A stretch of DNA of 41,529 nucleotides. Source: a bacterium. Its GTDB lineage: Bacteria; CAIWAD01. This document shows positions 17,601 through 25,483 of the stretch, one piece after another. Position 1 is the stretch's first letter, and every line of letters starts with the position of its first letter. The translations under genes and the position numbers were made by a program. The notes under the pieces were generated by a model. It was not told where the DNA came from and did no database searches. It saw nothing but the letters and a program-made list of their open reading frames with translations. The DNA is taken from positions 1 through 41,529 of the forward strand of contig JAUXWS010000034.1 in the NCBI GenBank assembly GCA_030685015.1. Direction: 5' to 3'.

Positions 17601-18322
17601 CCGGGCTGGCCTTCGGCGCGGACGGCCTCCCCTGGCACATCTACCGCGGCTTTCCCGCCGACGCGCCCGAAGCGGGCCGCCGCCGCTCCTTCCAGGCGCT
17701 GACCGGCGCTTGCCTGGGCCTCAGGCGCGACACTTGGCGCGAAGTGGGCGGCCTCGACGAGAACTTCGTCAACTGCTACGAGGACATCGACCTCTGTCTC
17801 CGCTTGCGGGAACGCGGCTATGAGCTGATCTACCGGCCGGACGGGGTGGTTGTCCATCACGAGGGGCGCAGCGCCGGGCGCAACGAGCGGGTCGCCCACA
17901 GCTGGCAGGTGCTGCGCGAGCGCTGGGAAGGGCGGCTGCCCTGCGATGAGGTGAACTTGCTGGCGGAGGACGGCTGGCAGGCGGTGCGGGAGCAGGGTGG
18001 GCTGCGTCTGCGCCGGATCTCCGCCCCGGCCCCGCGTCTGGCGGCGGACCTGACGACACGGGCGGAGGCCCTGATGGCGGGGGGCGACGTCTCGGCGGCG
18101 TGCGACCTGCTCGAGGAGGCGCTGTCCCGGGGTGGGGTGGATCGAGCGGAGGATGTGCGCCAAGCCCTGCTCGAACTGGAGCTATGGGTGGGCAACCTGG
18201 CGGGGGCGCGACGCTGGGCGGAGCAATGCCAGCCGCGACCCGAGCAACAGGCGCGACTGAGCCAGCTGCGGCACGATTTGAGGCGGCGCCTGGAGGACAA
18301 CGGCCTGTCGGCGGCGCCATGA
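14684..18322 (+). CDS. Three-module glycosyltransferase: capsule-synthesis-like GT-B plus two GT2 domains
   Basis: 1212 residues from a GTG that overlaps the previous stop (GTGA). Residues 1-~490 resemble capsule polysaccharide (KpsC/KpsS-like, Capsule_synth) transferases: VLNGLFLAERTI, VTYERGHARNTLLF, VYVTSAGLEAACAGAAVITCGE. Its start carries a cysteine cluster (Cys37, 45, 47, 63, 66) that could bind metal. A first GT2 domain begins near 512 (VGVLITAHERPAVLGRAL, VVDDGSEPRL, ITGDDMLPEPGVL). A second begins near 851 (LLSVLIPVFNQLELTRACL, VVVDNGSTDGSGELL, LLNNDTEVQPGWD, ENFVNCYEDIDLCLRLRERG). The last ~130 residues are helical and TPR-like. It probably builds a multi-sugar glycan in the cytoplasm; the first module may use a CMP-linked acid because KpsC/S use CMP-Kdo. 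Exact linkages unknown. Confidence 0.88.
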   Translation: MKTLIPGLKRWPYHHEVEHLLAEALRAAGHPVVFLGCSREGMSTCECVDRAIHERHGGHAAFCAGCHPAQGGVHGRAGFREVPMPFDEAVEGGIRLLLEGLDAAALLALPSSSGHSLREVMGPSLMRWARSGRPSEERVPLAVLRGHAAQVLRIEALLPDLLRREGIEQVLVLNGLFLAERTIADCARAAGLRVVTYERGHARNTLLFSTGAPACFLEMGADGEGACAGRSDPLLDAYLTGRATNRDAATRFGTGHGSVAEILQGDQRPLVAVLTNVCWDSAVSARGSGFGGYLAWLEAVLALAAGRPDLCFVLRVHPGETRLERDPTLDRTEDWLAERARPDNLLVLGADHPASTAALVERAAATLVYVTSAGLEAACAGAAVITCGEVHYAGKGFTLDCAEPARLGDLLEEALARPRDEARAALARTYAGRLFLDTPTPFPWVDEVEYGRPQRVTAPVTPELLARDQLLSRLVDYLAGAALRPHSLRDLLEKPTLCPLPFHFGSRPAPPVQVGVLITAHERPAVLGRALAAWAEQDLPHDRFRLLVVDDGSEPRLEEPVREALAAIRRDGTRLEVELLRLDAKGGPARARNAGIEHFLAQEQVPGLVLITGDDMLPEPGVLSRLTAEHAAWGDGRVALLGRVDWDDSRGSTRVMRLVERNGMQFGFHGLPARCRLPAQYFYTSSLALPTDFLRRTGLRFAEDFPHAAWEDVEFGVRCRDQGLVLAYDAGMRFRHDHPVDYASFARRQRKAGASSRVFQRRRPREHEAICGKPPTDPPDRLLMRGLEAALQELAKLELGPLRILPAPGGGDLAGQLDREQDRLLETLFRLHSDAGWFSAAPLPAGPGEEGLLSVLIPVFNQLELTRACLEALRRNTAGPVEIVVVDNGSTDGSGELLAAAGVTVLRQERNLGFARATNLAAAACRGSLLVLLNNDTEVQPGWDLALRDELGRPGTGAVGLRLLYPDGTIQHAGLAFGADGLPWHIYRGFPADAPEAGRRRSFQALTGACLGLRRDTWREVGGLDENFVNCYEDIDLCLRLRERGYELIYRPDGVVVHHEGRSAGRNERVAHSWQVLRERWEGRLPCDEVNLLAEDGWQAVREQGGLRLRRISAPAPRLAADLTTRAEALMAGGDVSAACDLLEEALSRGGVDRAEDVRQALLELELWVGNLAGARRWAEQCQPRPEQQARLSQLRHDLRRRLEDNGLSAAP

Positions 18323-19653
18323 CAAGCAGCCTGGTCATCCAGCTGGCCCGCCTGGGCGATCTGGTGCAAAGCCTGCCCCTCTGCCAGCGTCTGCGGCAGG
18401 ATGGTCCGCTCACGCTGGTGGTCGCATTCGAACCGGGCCGCCGCCTGCGCCGGGTGGCGGACCATGTGGTGGTGCTGGATCCGCGCCGTCTGGCGGATCT
18501 GACGCAGGATGCCGGCGCCTTCCATCACGCCCTGCGGGCGGCCTGGGGCGAGGCGCCCGGCTGGGATCCACCGGTCGATCGCGTCCTCTGCCTGAACGAG
18601 GACAGGGCGGCGACGGCCTTGGCTCGACTGCTTCCGGCGGCCAGCCGGGCGGGTGCAGGCTGCCACGGAGATCCCTACCACCAGTGGCTGGGCGTCCTGG
18701 GGGGGAGGCGGAGCGAGAACGAGCTGCACTTGACGGATGCGATGCTGTCGCTGCACCCTGGCCCGGCCGCTCCACCTCCGGTCGCGGGCGAGCCTGGAGC
18801 GGGGGCGGTGGTGCTGCATGCCGGCAGCGGCAGCCAGGCGCGGCAGCTGGGTGGGGACTTCTGGTCCGCCCTGGCCGCGCGGTTGCTGGCCGCGACCACC
18901 CGGCAGGTGCTTCTGACGGGAAGCGCAGCTGAGCGCCGCGCGGCGGAGGCGCTGGTCAAGGCGGTGGGTCCGGCGCCGCGCCTGACGAATCTCTGCGGGG
19001 AAACAGATCTGGACCAGTTGCAGGACGTGCTGGACGAGGCCGCCCTGGTGATCGCCCAGGACACCGGCGTGCTGCACCTGGCCGCCCACCTGCGGCGTCC
19101 ACTGGTCGGCCTGTATCACGGATCAGCCTGGGCGAAAGAGACGGGACCCTGGCTGGCCGGCGCCCAGGTGCTGCAAATCCAGGAGGAATGCGCGCCCTGC
19201 CTTGAAGGGTGGCCGCCTTGCGGATCCTACCGCTGCCGGACCAACCTGAATGGAGGCGAGACGGCGGAGCTGGCCCTGGCCCTGCTGGCCGGCGCCGAAC
19301 CGACCTTGGAGAAGAAAGGGGGGCGTCTTCATCTGACGGTGAGGCGGCTGGGAGAGAGCCTGTCGCTGGCCGAGGCCGGGCAGCCAGCCAGGGAGGAAGA
19401 TCTGACCCGGTGGCGTCGACAACTGACCCTGTTGCGGGATTGGGACGGGCAGGACGCGGCTGTGGCCGGCCGTCCGCCCGGACGCTGTTCGCGACTGGAG
19501 CACGCCCGGCAAGCCGGCATGGAGCTGGCCGACTGGCGGCGGCGGGAGTGGCCCCGGCCCCCCGCCAACTTGTGCGAGGAGCTGTCCTGGCGGCGGGAGG
19601 CGGCCAGGTGGACGGCCGAGCGCGGACCGCAGGATTTGTCATGCCCGGGATGA
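18319..19653 (+). CDS. Glycosyltransferase family 9 (heptosyltransferase-like) protein
   Basis: 444 residues. GT9 features: LVIQLARLGDLVQSLPL at the N-terminus, LHAGSGSQARQL, LTGSAAERRAAEAL, NLCGETDLDQL, and VIAQDTGVLHLAAHLRRPLVGLY, followed by the Cys motif ECAPC...C...C common in this family. Residues about 325-444 form an extra arginine-rich helical extension with no recognised domain. In a flagellar glycosylation operon it may transfer a heptose-like or other sugar to a protein or lipid carrier rather than to LPS. ATGA overlap on both sides. It is the shorter of two GT9 proteins in the operon. Confidence 0.88.
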   Translation: MTSSLVIQLARLGDLVQSLPLCQRLRQDGPLTLVVAFEPGRRLRRVADHVVVLDPRRLADLTQDAGAFHHALRAAWGEAPGWDPPVDRVLCLNEDRAATALARLLPAASRAGAGCHGDPYHQWLGVLGGRRSENELHLTDAMLSLHPGPAAPPPVAGEPGAGAVVLHAGSGSQARQLGGDFWSALAARLLAATTRQVLLTGSAAERRAAEALVKAVGPAPRLTNLCGETDLDQLQDVLDEAALVIAQDTGVLHLAAHLRRPLVGLYHGSAWAKETGPWLAGAQVLQIQEECAPCLEGWPPCGSYRCRTNLNGGETAELALALLAGAEPTLEKKGGRLHLTVRRLGESLSLAEAGQPAREEDLTRWRRQLTLLRDWDGQDAAVAGRPPGRCSRLEHARQAGMELADWRRREWPRPPANLCEELSWRREAARWTAERGPQDLSCPG

Positions 19654-20873
19654 TGCGCGAGGGGTGGCGATTGGACCTGTCCGTCCTTCCCCATCCGTTG
19701 GAAGCGGCCGGGGTGGACTGGTGCTTTCGACTGCCGGATGGACGATTGGGCTGCAGCGGAAGGGATCCACGGCGGGAGGCGGCACGGCGCTGCGCCCACC
19801 TGCCGCCGGGATCGCGGCCCGTTCTGCTGGGCCTGGGGGCCGGGCACGATCTGGACGCGCTGCTGGAGGGAGAGGCGGGGGAGCTCCTGGTGGTCGAGGC
19901 GGACCCGCGCAGCCTGGCCACGACCCTGGAGCGCTGGCGCCTGCTGGGACGGACGCCACCCGATCCGGCGCGCTGCCGGCTGGTCCTGGCGGATGATGAC
20001 GGGAGCCTTTGCCGCTTGCTGGCGGAGCTGCTGCGCGACGAGCACGGGGAACGGCCACTCATCCTCCATCCGTGGTGCGCCGAGCTGTGGCGCGCGGCGA
20101 CACCGGAAGCGGCACGCTTGATGGAGGATCTGCGACGACGGCGCAGCGCCGCCCATTCGCAGGAGGAACTGCTCGCGGCCAATCGCACGGCGAACGCCGC
20201 CCGGCTGGAGGAGGCGCGGTGGGTGGCCGAGCTGGACGGCGCCTGGGGCAATGATCCGGTGCTGGTCTGCGGGGCGGGGCCTGGCTTGGGGCCGGCCCTG
20301 AAGAGGCTGGACGATGCGCCGGGCCTGCGGATCATTGCCGTCTCCACCGCGCTGCCGGCGCTGGCCCTCCGCGGCATCCGGCCGGATGTGGTGGTGGCGA
20401 CGGATCCCAGTCCGCTCCTGGCGCAGGACATCGTGGCGGAGGAGCTGTCCCTGGGCGATGTGCCGCTGGCCGTCTTCCCGACAACCAGCGCGGCTCTGGT
20501 GGAGGCCTGGCCGGGGCCGCTGTGGCTGGCGACGCCGGAGGGTCCGGGGCCGAGCGTGGAGAAGCGGTTGGGGCGATGCCCCGGAAGCCTCCCCGCCGGA
20601 TGCGGCACGGTGGCGGGACCGGCGCTGGGCCTGGGAGCAAGGCTGAGTGGTGGAGTGCTGCTGATGGCGGGCGTGGATCTGTGGGCCGATGGCCCGTGCT
20701 ACACGGATGGGGTGAGACGGCCCAAGGGGCCGAAACCGGACTTTGCCTTCGCCCGACGCCGCATGGCTGAGCTGGTGCGGGATCTGCGCCGCCAAGGGCG
20801 GCGCGTGGGGGTCCTGGGCCATCGGCCCGACTGGCTGCCCGTGGAAGGGAGTGGAAGCCGTGGTACCACATGA
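19650..20873 (+). CDS. Maf (motility accessory factor)/DUF115-family flagellin glycosyltransferase
   Basis: 407 residues. An N-terminal module (RPVLLGLGAGHDLDALL, then LLVVEADPRSLATTL) is followed by the DUF115/6-hydroxymethylpterin-pyrophosphokinase-like domain: VLVCGAGPGLGPALKRL near 207 and RGIRPDVVVATDPSP near 245. Later GVLLMAGVDLWADGPCYTDG resembles the conserved end of Maf proteins. Maf enzymes transfer pseudaminic or legionaminic acid from the CMP-sugar to flagellin, which makes this a prime candidate for the terminal transferase. The ATG at 19650 gives the operon's ATGA overlap; an in-frame ATG at 19641 is an alternative. The usual GPSLD serine is glycine here (GPGLG), which could alter donor binding. 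Confidence 0.85.
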   Translation: MMREGWRLDLSVLPHPLEAAGVDWCFRLPDGRLGCSGRDPRREAARRCAHLPPGSRPVLLGLGAGHDLDALLEGEAGELLVVEADPRSLATTLERWRLLGRTPPDPARCRLVLADDDGSLCRLLAELLRDEHGERPLILHPWCAELWRAATPEAARLMEDLRRRRSAAHSQEELLAANRTANAARLEEARWVAELDGAWGNDPVLVCGAGPGLGPALKRLDDAPGLRIIAVSTALPALALRGIRPDVVVATDPSPLLAQDIVAEELSLGDVPLAVFPTTSAALVEAWPGPLWLATPEGPGPSVEKRLGRCPGSLPAGCGTVAGPALGLGARLSGGVLLMAGVDLWADGPCYTDGVRRPKGPKPDFAFARRRMAELVRDLRRQGRRVGVLGHRPDWLPVEGSGSRGTT

Positions 20874-20877
20874 AGTG

Positions 20878-22695
20878 ATGAGGCATCGCTGGCCGGATCT
20901 GGCCAGGAAGCTGGACGACCTGGACCCGGCCTCGGGTGGCGTCTGCCTGACGCAGGGCGGTCGCCGCCGCTTGCTGGTGCACGGTCAGAGCCTTGTCTCA
21001 TCGGATCCGCGCCGGGAGGCGGAGCGGTGGGTGGATGCCGCGCTGGCCGGCTTTCGCGGCATCGCCGCGAAAGCGGATCAAGTACCTCGCGTGCATCTCT
21101 TCGGGCATGGGGTGGGATGGGAGGTGGCCGCTTTGCTGGAGCGCGGCGCACCGGAAGTGGTGGTGCATCCCGCCGAACCGGCCGTTCTGCGCTTCGCCCT
21201 GGAGCATTGGGAATGCCCCCAGGCGCTGGCTGATCCGCGGGTGACCTTCGCCGCGACGCGGCGAGACTGCGCGGGCCTCGCCCGCCCGGGCGACCTGGCT
21301 CTGGAGACGCCCCTCTGGCGGCGCCTCTTCGCGGAGGAGGTGGCGGCGCGCCGGGCGACGGCCGGCCTGCTGCGCTCGGCGGAGTTGCGCCTGCGCATCC
21401 TGGTGGTGGAACCCTTCTATGGAGGCAGCCTGCCCATGGCCCGCAGCGCCGCCGCGGCCCTGCGGGCCTTGGGCCACGACGTCCGCTCCCTCTCCTTCGA
21501 GGGCATGGCCGGCGCCCGCGAGACGCTCCATGCCTTCTCTGATCGTCATCCGGGCGCCCAGGCTTTGGCGGCCGAGTTCACCCGCCTGATGGGACACATG
21601 GTGCTCGTCGAGTCCCGGGCCTTCGGCCCGGACCTCGTGCTCGGCCTCGCCCAGAGTCCCTTCACGCCGGAAGCATCCCGTGAGCTGAGGTCGGCGGGCA
21701 TCCGCACCGCCTTCTGGTTCGTGGAGGATTGGGAGACGCTTGATTACTGGAGGGGCCTGCACGGCCACTTCGATTTCTTCCTGCCCATCCAACGCGGCCG
21801 ATTCCAGGAAAAGCTGGCCGGCCTGGCCTCGACCCCCGTCCGCTACCTGCCCGCCTGCGCCGACCCCGACCACTATCGCCCCGAAGAATGGGGCGAGGGC
21901 GAGCCGCCGGTCCTCAGCTTCGTCGGCGCCGGCTACCACAACCGCGAGCGCCTCTTCCTGGAGTTGCTCGATCTGCCCCTGCGCATCTGGGGCTCGGACT
22001 GGCGCGCTTCCGGCCCCGTGAGCCGCCTCCTCCAGAACGGTGGCCGCCGCACCACCGCCGCCGAGAACCGCCGCATCTACGCCAACAGCCTCATCAACCT
22101 CAACCTCCACTCCTCCACCTACCACGCCGGAATCAACCCCGATGGCGATTTCGTCAACCCGCGCACCTTCGAGATCCTCGCCTGCGGCGGCTTTCAGTTG
22201 ACCGACCGTCGCTCCCTCCTGCCGGAACTGCTGGAGGACGGCCGTGAGCTGGTTTGTTTCGACTCGGTGCGCCAGCTGCGCGAGCTGGTCGCCCACCATC
22301 TGGCGCACCCCGCCGAGGGACGGGCCATCGCCGCCGCCGGCCGCCGCGCCGTGCTGGAGCTGCACACCTACCGCCACCGCATGGCCGAGCTGCTCGAGTT
22401 AGTGCTGCTGGAGCAGGCCGACGTCTTCCCCCACGCCGCCCGCCGCCGCAGTCTGGACAAGGATTCCGCCGATCCGGAGCTGGCGGCCTGGCTGGCCGCG
22501 CTGCCGCCCGCCCTGCCCCGCGAGCTGGACGCCGTGGCCGACTGGCTGCGCCGGCGCCGGGAGCCGCTCGACGCCGCCGCGGCCACCATCCTCTACATGC
22601 AGGAGCTGCGGGATTGGGCGCGGGCCAAGGGCGTGGAGCAGGCCTACGAGCAGGCCCGCCTGCAGCGCGAGGGGAGGCGGGCGGAGCATGGATAG
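20878..22695 (+). CDS. Maf-type N-domain fused to a CgeB-like glycosyltransferase
   Basis: 605 residues from ATG 20878, 4 bases after the previous stop; GTG 20860, which would overlap the preceding gene by 14 bases, is possible. The N-terminal ~170 residues contain VHLFGHGVGWEVAALLE near 72 and a VVVHPAEPAVLRFAL segment, similar to the Maf N-module in the genes at 8103 and 19650. From about 173 it is a CgeB/DUF3880-type GT-B enzyme: LRILVVEPFYGGSLP, FWFVEDWETLDYW, LPACADPDHYRPEEW, FVGAGYHNRERLFLELL, and RTFEILACGGFQLTDRRSL. The last ~110 residues are helical. It probably adds a sugar to flagellin or to the growing glycan. Fusion of these two modules suggests that the N-module recognises the shared acceptor. 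Confidence 0.85.
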   Translation: MRHRWPDLARKLDDLDPASGGVCLTQGGRRRLLVHGQSLVSSDPRREAERWVDAALAGFRGIAAKADQVPRVHLFGHGVGWEVAALLERGAPEVVVHPAEPAVLRFALEHWECPQALADPRVTFAATRRDCAGLARPGDLALETPLWRRLFAEEVAARRATAGLLRSAELRLRILVVEPFYGGSLPMARSAAAALRALGHDVRSLSFEGMAGARETLHAFSDRHPGAQALAAEFTRLMGHMVLVESRAFGPDLVLGLAQSPFTPEASRELRSAGIRTAFWFVEDWETLDYWRGLHGHFDFFLPIQRGRFQEKLAGLASTPVRYLPACADPDHYRPEEWGEGEPPVLSFVGAGYHNRERLFLELLDLPLRIWGSDWRASGPVSRLLQNGGRRTTAAENRRIYANSLINLNLHSSTYHAGINPDGDFVNPRTFEILACGGFQLTDRRSLLPELLEDGRELVCFDSVRQLRELVAHHLAHPAEGRAIAAAGRRAVLELHTYRHRMAELLELVLLEQADVFPHAARRRSLDKDSADPELAAWLAALPPALPRELDAVADWLRRRREPLDAAAATILYMQELRDWARAKGVEQAYEQARLQREGRRAEHG

Positions 22696-24421
22696 GATCC
22701 TCGTCATCAACTTGACGCGCATGGGGGACATCATCCAAACCAGTCCCCTCGTCTCCGGGCTGCGCCAGCGCCATCCGCGCGCCGAGATCGGCCTGCTGGT
22801 GCTGAAGGCCTTCGCCGGCGCGGCGCGCCTCGTGCCCGGGGTGGATCGCCTGCTCGAACTGGACCAGGACCAAGCGGTGGCCCGCCTGCTCGACCCCGAC
22901 CGCTCCCTGGCCGCCCGCGCCTCCTGGTTCAGCGCACTGGCGGCCGAGCTGCGCGGCGAAGGCTGGGATCTCGTCTTCAACCTGAGCCACAGCCGCGACA
23001 GCGCCGTCCTGGCCCGCCTGCTGGCCCGGGGCGAGGTGCGCGGCATCGTGCTGCGGAATGACGGCCGCACCGTCGTCCACCACGACTGGGCGCGCTACTT
23101 CTTCTGTGTCACAGGCAACCGCGCCGTCAACTCCTTCAACCTGGTGGACATCTATCGCCTGGTGGGCGACTTGGGCGCGGGCGAGGGTCCCGCCCTTGCC
23201 CTGGAGGTCGGACCGGCCGCCGCGGCGCGCGCCGCGGAGCTGCTGGCCCACCTGCCGGCGGACGGGCGCCGGCCGCTGGTGATGATCCAGCCGGGCGCCA
23301 GCCGCGAGAACCGCCGCTGGCCGGGGGAACGCCTGGCCGCCGTCATGCGCCGCCTGCACGAGGAGCTGGAGGCGGCCTTCCTCCTGTGCGGCAGCGCGGG
23401 CGAGGCCCCCCTCTGCGCCGAGGTGGCGCGCACCGCCGCCGGACTGCCCCTGCTCGACCTGGCCGGCCGCACCAGTCTGGAGGAACTGGCCGCCCTCTCT
23501 TCCCGCGCCGATCTGCTCATCACCAACGACACCGGCACGCTCCACGTCGCCGCCGCCCGCGGCCTGCGCAGCGTCAGCCTCTTCTTCGCCACCGCCCTGC
23601 CACGCGAGACAGGGCCCTGGCTGCCCGGCTGTCTTGTCTTGCAAGCCGAGCTGGACTGCGCGCCCTGCAGCCACCAGGTGGTCTGTCCCCACGTCATGTG
23701 CCGCGAGCGGATTCCGGCGGAGGCGGTAAGCGGGGCGGCCCTGGAATTGTTGCGCCGCGCCGGCTGGCCGGCCCGGCCGCCGGCGGGCTGGGAATCGCTG
23801 CCCGGCGTGCGCGTCTTCGAGACGTGGCGCGACGAGCACGGCCTGCAGGACCTGCGCTTGCTGGGCCGCCGCCGGCCGGGCGCGGACGAATTGGCGGCCC
23901 GGGCCTACCGTGTGTTGTGGCGGAGCGGCCTGGGCCGGACCGCAGACAGCGGGGAGGCGCTCCCCGACGCGGAGACGGCGGCTTTCGACGAGTGGTTGGC
24001 CGATTGGGGCGATCCCCTGCCCGGGGCGGCGGCGGACATGGCGGAACTGGGGCGCGACCTGGCGGAACTGGGCGGAATGGCCGCCCGCGGAGCGAAGCTG
24101 GTGGAGCGGGTGGAGCGTGAGATGGTGCGGCCAGACCCTGATCCGGCGGTGCTGGCGGAGGCGGTGGCGGCCGTGCCGGAGCTGGACGACCGCATCTTCA
24201 CCTTTGAGTTGAGCCGCCCGCTCCTCCGCCCGCTGGGCGTGCTCTTCCGCTTCGGCAAGGAGGAGCTGCGCGAGGAGGAGAGCCTGGCCGACTTGGGCCG
24301 CGGCACGCTGCACCTTTACAGGGTGCTCGAAGAACGAAGCGCCGCCCTGGGCCGGATCCTCGCCGCGCTGGGCGCGGCCCTGGCCGCGCGGCGGGAGGCC
24401 GGGCGGGAGGCGGCGGCCTGA
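22688..24421 (+). CDS. GT9 glycosyltransferase with long helical C-terminal extension
   Basis: 577 residues. GT9 core: ILVINLTRMGDIIQTSPL, IQPGASRENRRWPGERL, LLDLAGRTSLEELAAL, LITNDTGTLHVAAARGLRSVSLF and the Cys motif DCAPC...C...C. Residues about 360-577 are helical and acidic with no recognised domain, longer than usual for GT9. The ATG overlaps the preceding stop by 8 bases. A second GT9 in the same operon suggests two successive additions of related sugars, or activity on different acceptors. The operon's tight coupling ends here: the next gene is 85 bases on. Confidence 0.88.
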   Translation: MDRILVINLTRMGDIIQTSPLVSGLRQRHPRAEIGLLVLKAFAGAARLVPGVDRLLELDQDQAVARLLDPDRSLAARASWFSALAAELRGEGWDLVFNLSHSRDSAVLARLLARGEVRGIVLRNDGRTVVHHDWARYFFCVTGNRAVNSFNLVDIYRLVGDLGAGEGPALALEVGPAAAARAAELLAHLPADGRRPLVMIQPGASRENRRWPGERLAAVMRRLHEELEAAFLLCGSAGEAPLCAEVARTAAGLPLLDLAGRTSLEELAALSSRADLLITNDTGTLHVAAARGLRSVSLFFATALPRETGPWLPGCLVLQAELDCAPCSHQVVCPHVMCRERIPAEAVSGAALELLRRAGWPARPPAGWESLPGVRVFETWRDEHGLQDLRLLGRRRPGADELAARAYRVLWRSGLGRTADSGEALPDAETAAFDEWLADWGDPLPGAAADMAELGRDLAELGGMAARGAKLVERVEREMVRPDPDPAVLAEAVAAVPELDDRIFTFELSRPLLRPLGVLFRFGKEELREEESLADLGRGTLHLYRVLEERSAALGRILAALGAALAARREAGREAAA

Positions 24422-24506
24422 GGTCCGTCCGGGTGTCGCGGGGAATGCCGATTTTGCGCGGGAGGCCGGACCGGGCCGTCCGTCCGGCACAGCAGGGGGG
24501 GGCGAC

Positions 24507-25124
24507 ATGTTGATCATCGTCAATGGCAGGCGCCGTCCGGAGCTGGAGGCCACCCTGGCCGGGCTGGACGCCGGCATGACCCTGGAGCGGGTCGGGGCCG
24601 AGCTCTTCCAGCGCGGCGAGCTGGTGGTGAGAGTGGAAGTGGACGGACAGGACCTCACGGGCCAGGACCGCGAGCTGTGGGGCGGGCGCACGGACGTGGC
24701 CGAGCTGCGCCTGGAGACGCAGTCGCCGCGTGCCCTGCTGGAGGGCAGCCTGCGCGTCAGCCGCGAATGGCTGCCGCCTTTGCGCTCCGAACTGGCCTCC
24801 TGCGCCGACCGCTTTCGCCGTGGTGAGGACGCCGCGGCCATCGACGCCCTCATCCGCGTGGTGGAGGGCCTGCGCCTGCTCTTCGTGGGCGTGGGGCAGA
24901 TCCAGCGCCTGGCCGCCAACCAGGGCCTCTTCCGGGACACGGGCCTGCCCGAGGGCCTCGTCTCCGACTTCCAGAACGAGATCCCCCGCCTGCTGGACGA
25001 GATCATCCAGGCCCAGGAGCGCCACGACTGGATTCTCCTGGCCGATCTGCTCGAGTACGACGTGATGGACCGTCTGGCCCAGTGGGAGGAGACGGTGGAC
25101 ACCCTGCTCGGCGTGCTGGCGTGA
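24507..25124 (+). CDS. Uncharacterised protein in flagellar context
   Basis: 205 residues, soluble, no signal peptide. Residues 1-~75 are predicted mainly beta (LIIVNGRRRPELEATL, LVVRVEVDGQDLTG), followed by an all-helical part (SPRALLEGSLRVSREWLPPL, AIDALIRVVEGLRLLF, LLDEIIQAQERHDWILLADL). I do not recognise a family with certainty. A G-run (GGGGGGGG) lies just upstream of the ATG as a likely ribosome site. The 85-base gap before it holds a GCCGGAC/GTCCGGC dyad (24465-24488) without a T-run and a GCCGATTT resembling a sigma-28 -10 but lacking a -35. It overlaps the next gene by GTGA, so the two products probably act together; a flagellar assembly helper is a guess. Confidence 0.8.
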   Translation: MLIIVNGRRRPELEATLAGLDAGMTLERVGAELFQRGELVVRVEVDGQDLTGQDRELWGGRTDVAELRLETQSPRALLEGSLRVSREWLPPLRSELASCADRFRRGEDAAAIDALIRVVEGLRLLFVGVGQIQRLAANQGLFRDTGLPEGLVSDFQNEIPRLLDEIIQAQERHDWILLADLLEYDVMDRLAQWEETVDTLLGVLA

Positions 25125-25483
25125 GCCCCCCCGCCGCCCGTCAGGCCGCCCTGGAGGAGTGGATCGCCCTGGGGCGCGCCTTCCTCCTGGCCCATCGCCC
25201 CGGCGCCGAGCTGGACGCCCAGGCCCTCACCGACCTGCTCCAACGCCGCGACGAGCTGCTCCCCCGCATCGACCGCCGCGAGCCCATGGACACCGCCGAG
25301 GCGGAGGCCGCCCTGCGCCTCAAAGTGATCGAGGAGGAACTGGTGCGTCGAGTGGAGCAGGATCTGGAACGCCGCCGCCGCGAGCTGGACGAGCTGGACC
25401 AGACCCGTCGCCTCCTGCATGGCTACGCCACGGAGCGCGATGATCCGGCCCCGCCCGCCCGCTTCCTGGACATGAAGAGCTGA
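25121..25483 (+). CDS. Possible FliT/FlgN-type flagellar chaperone
   Basis: 120 residues from a GTG overlapping the previous stop. Almost entirely helical and rich in Glu, Arg and Leu. The segment LRLKVIEEELVRRVEQDLER and the following DELDQTRRLLHGYA resemble the C-terminal helices of FliT-like export chaperones, and an early helix AALEEWIALGRAFLLAH fits their N-terminal helix. Length matches FliT (about 100-120). This family is short and poorly conserved, so the call rests on helix pattern and position after the flagellar glycosylation operon. Alternative: a generic coiled-coil protein. Confidence 0.6.
   Translation: MSPPAARQAALEEWIALGRAFLLAHRPGAELDAQALTDLLQRRDELLPRIDRREPMDTAEAEAALRLKVIEEELVRRVEQDLERRRRELDELDQTRRLLHGYATERDDPAPPARFLDMKS

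Noticed and set aside
10757-25420. Very long minus-strand open frames (for example 10757-12400, 15017-18163, 22154-25420) opposite the glycosylation operon
   Set aside because: They are antisense shadows caused by the high third-position G+C of the plus-strand genes. They show no protein-family resemblance and are rich in Arg, Gly, Gln, Ala and His.
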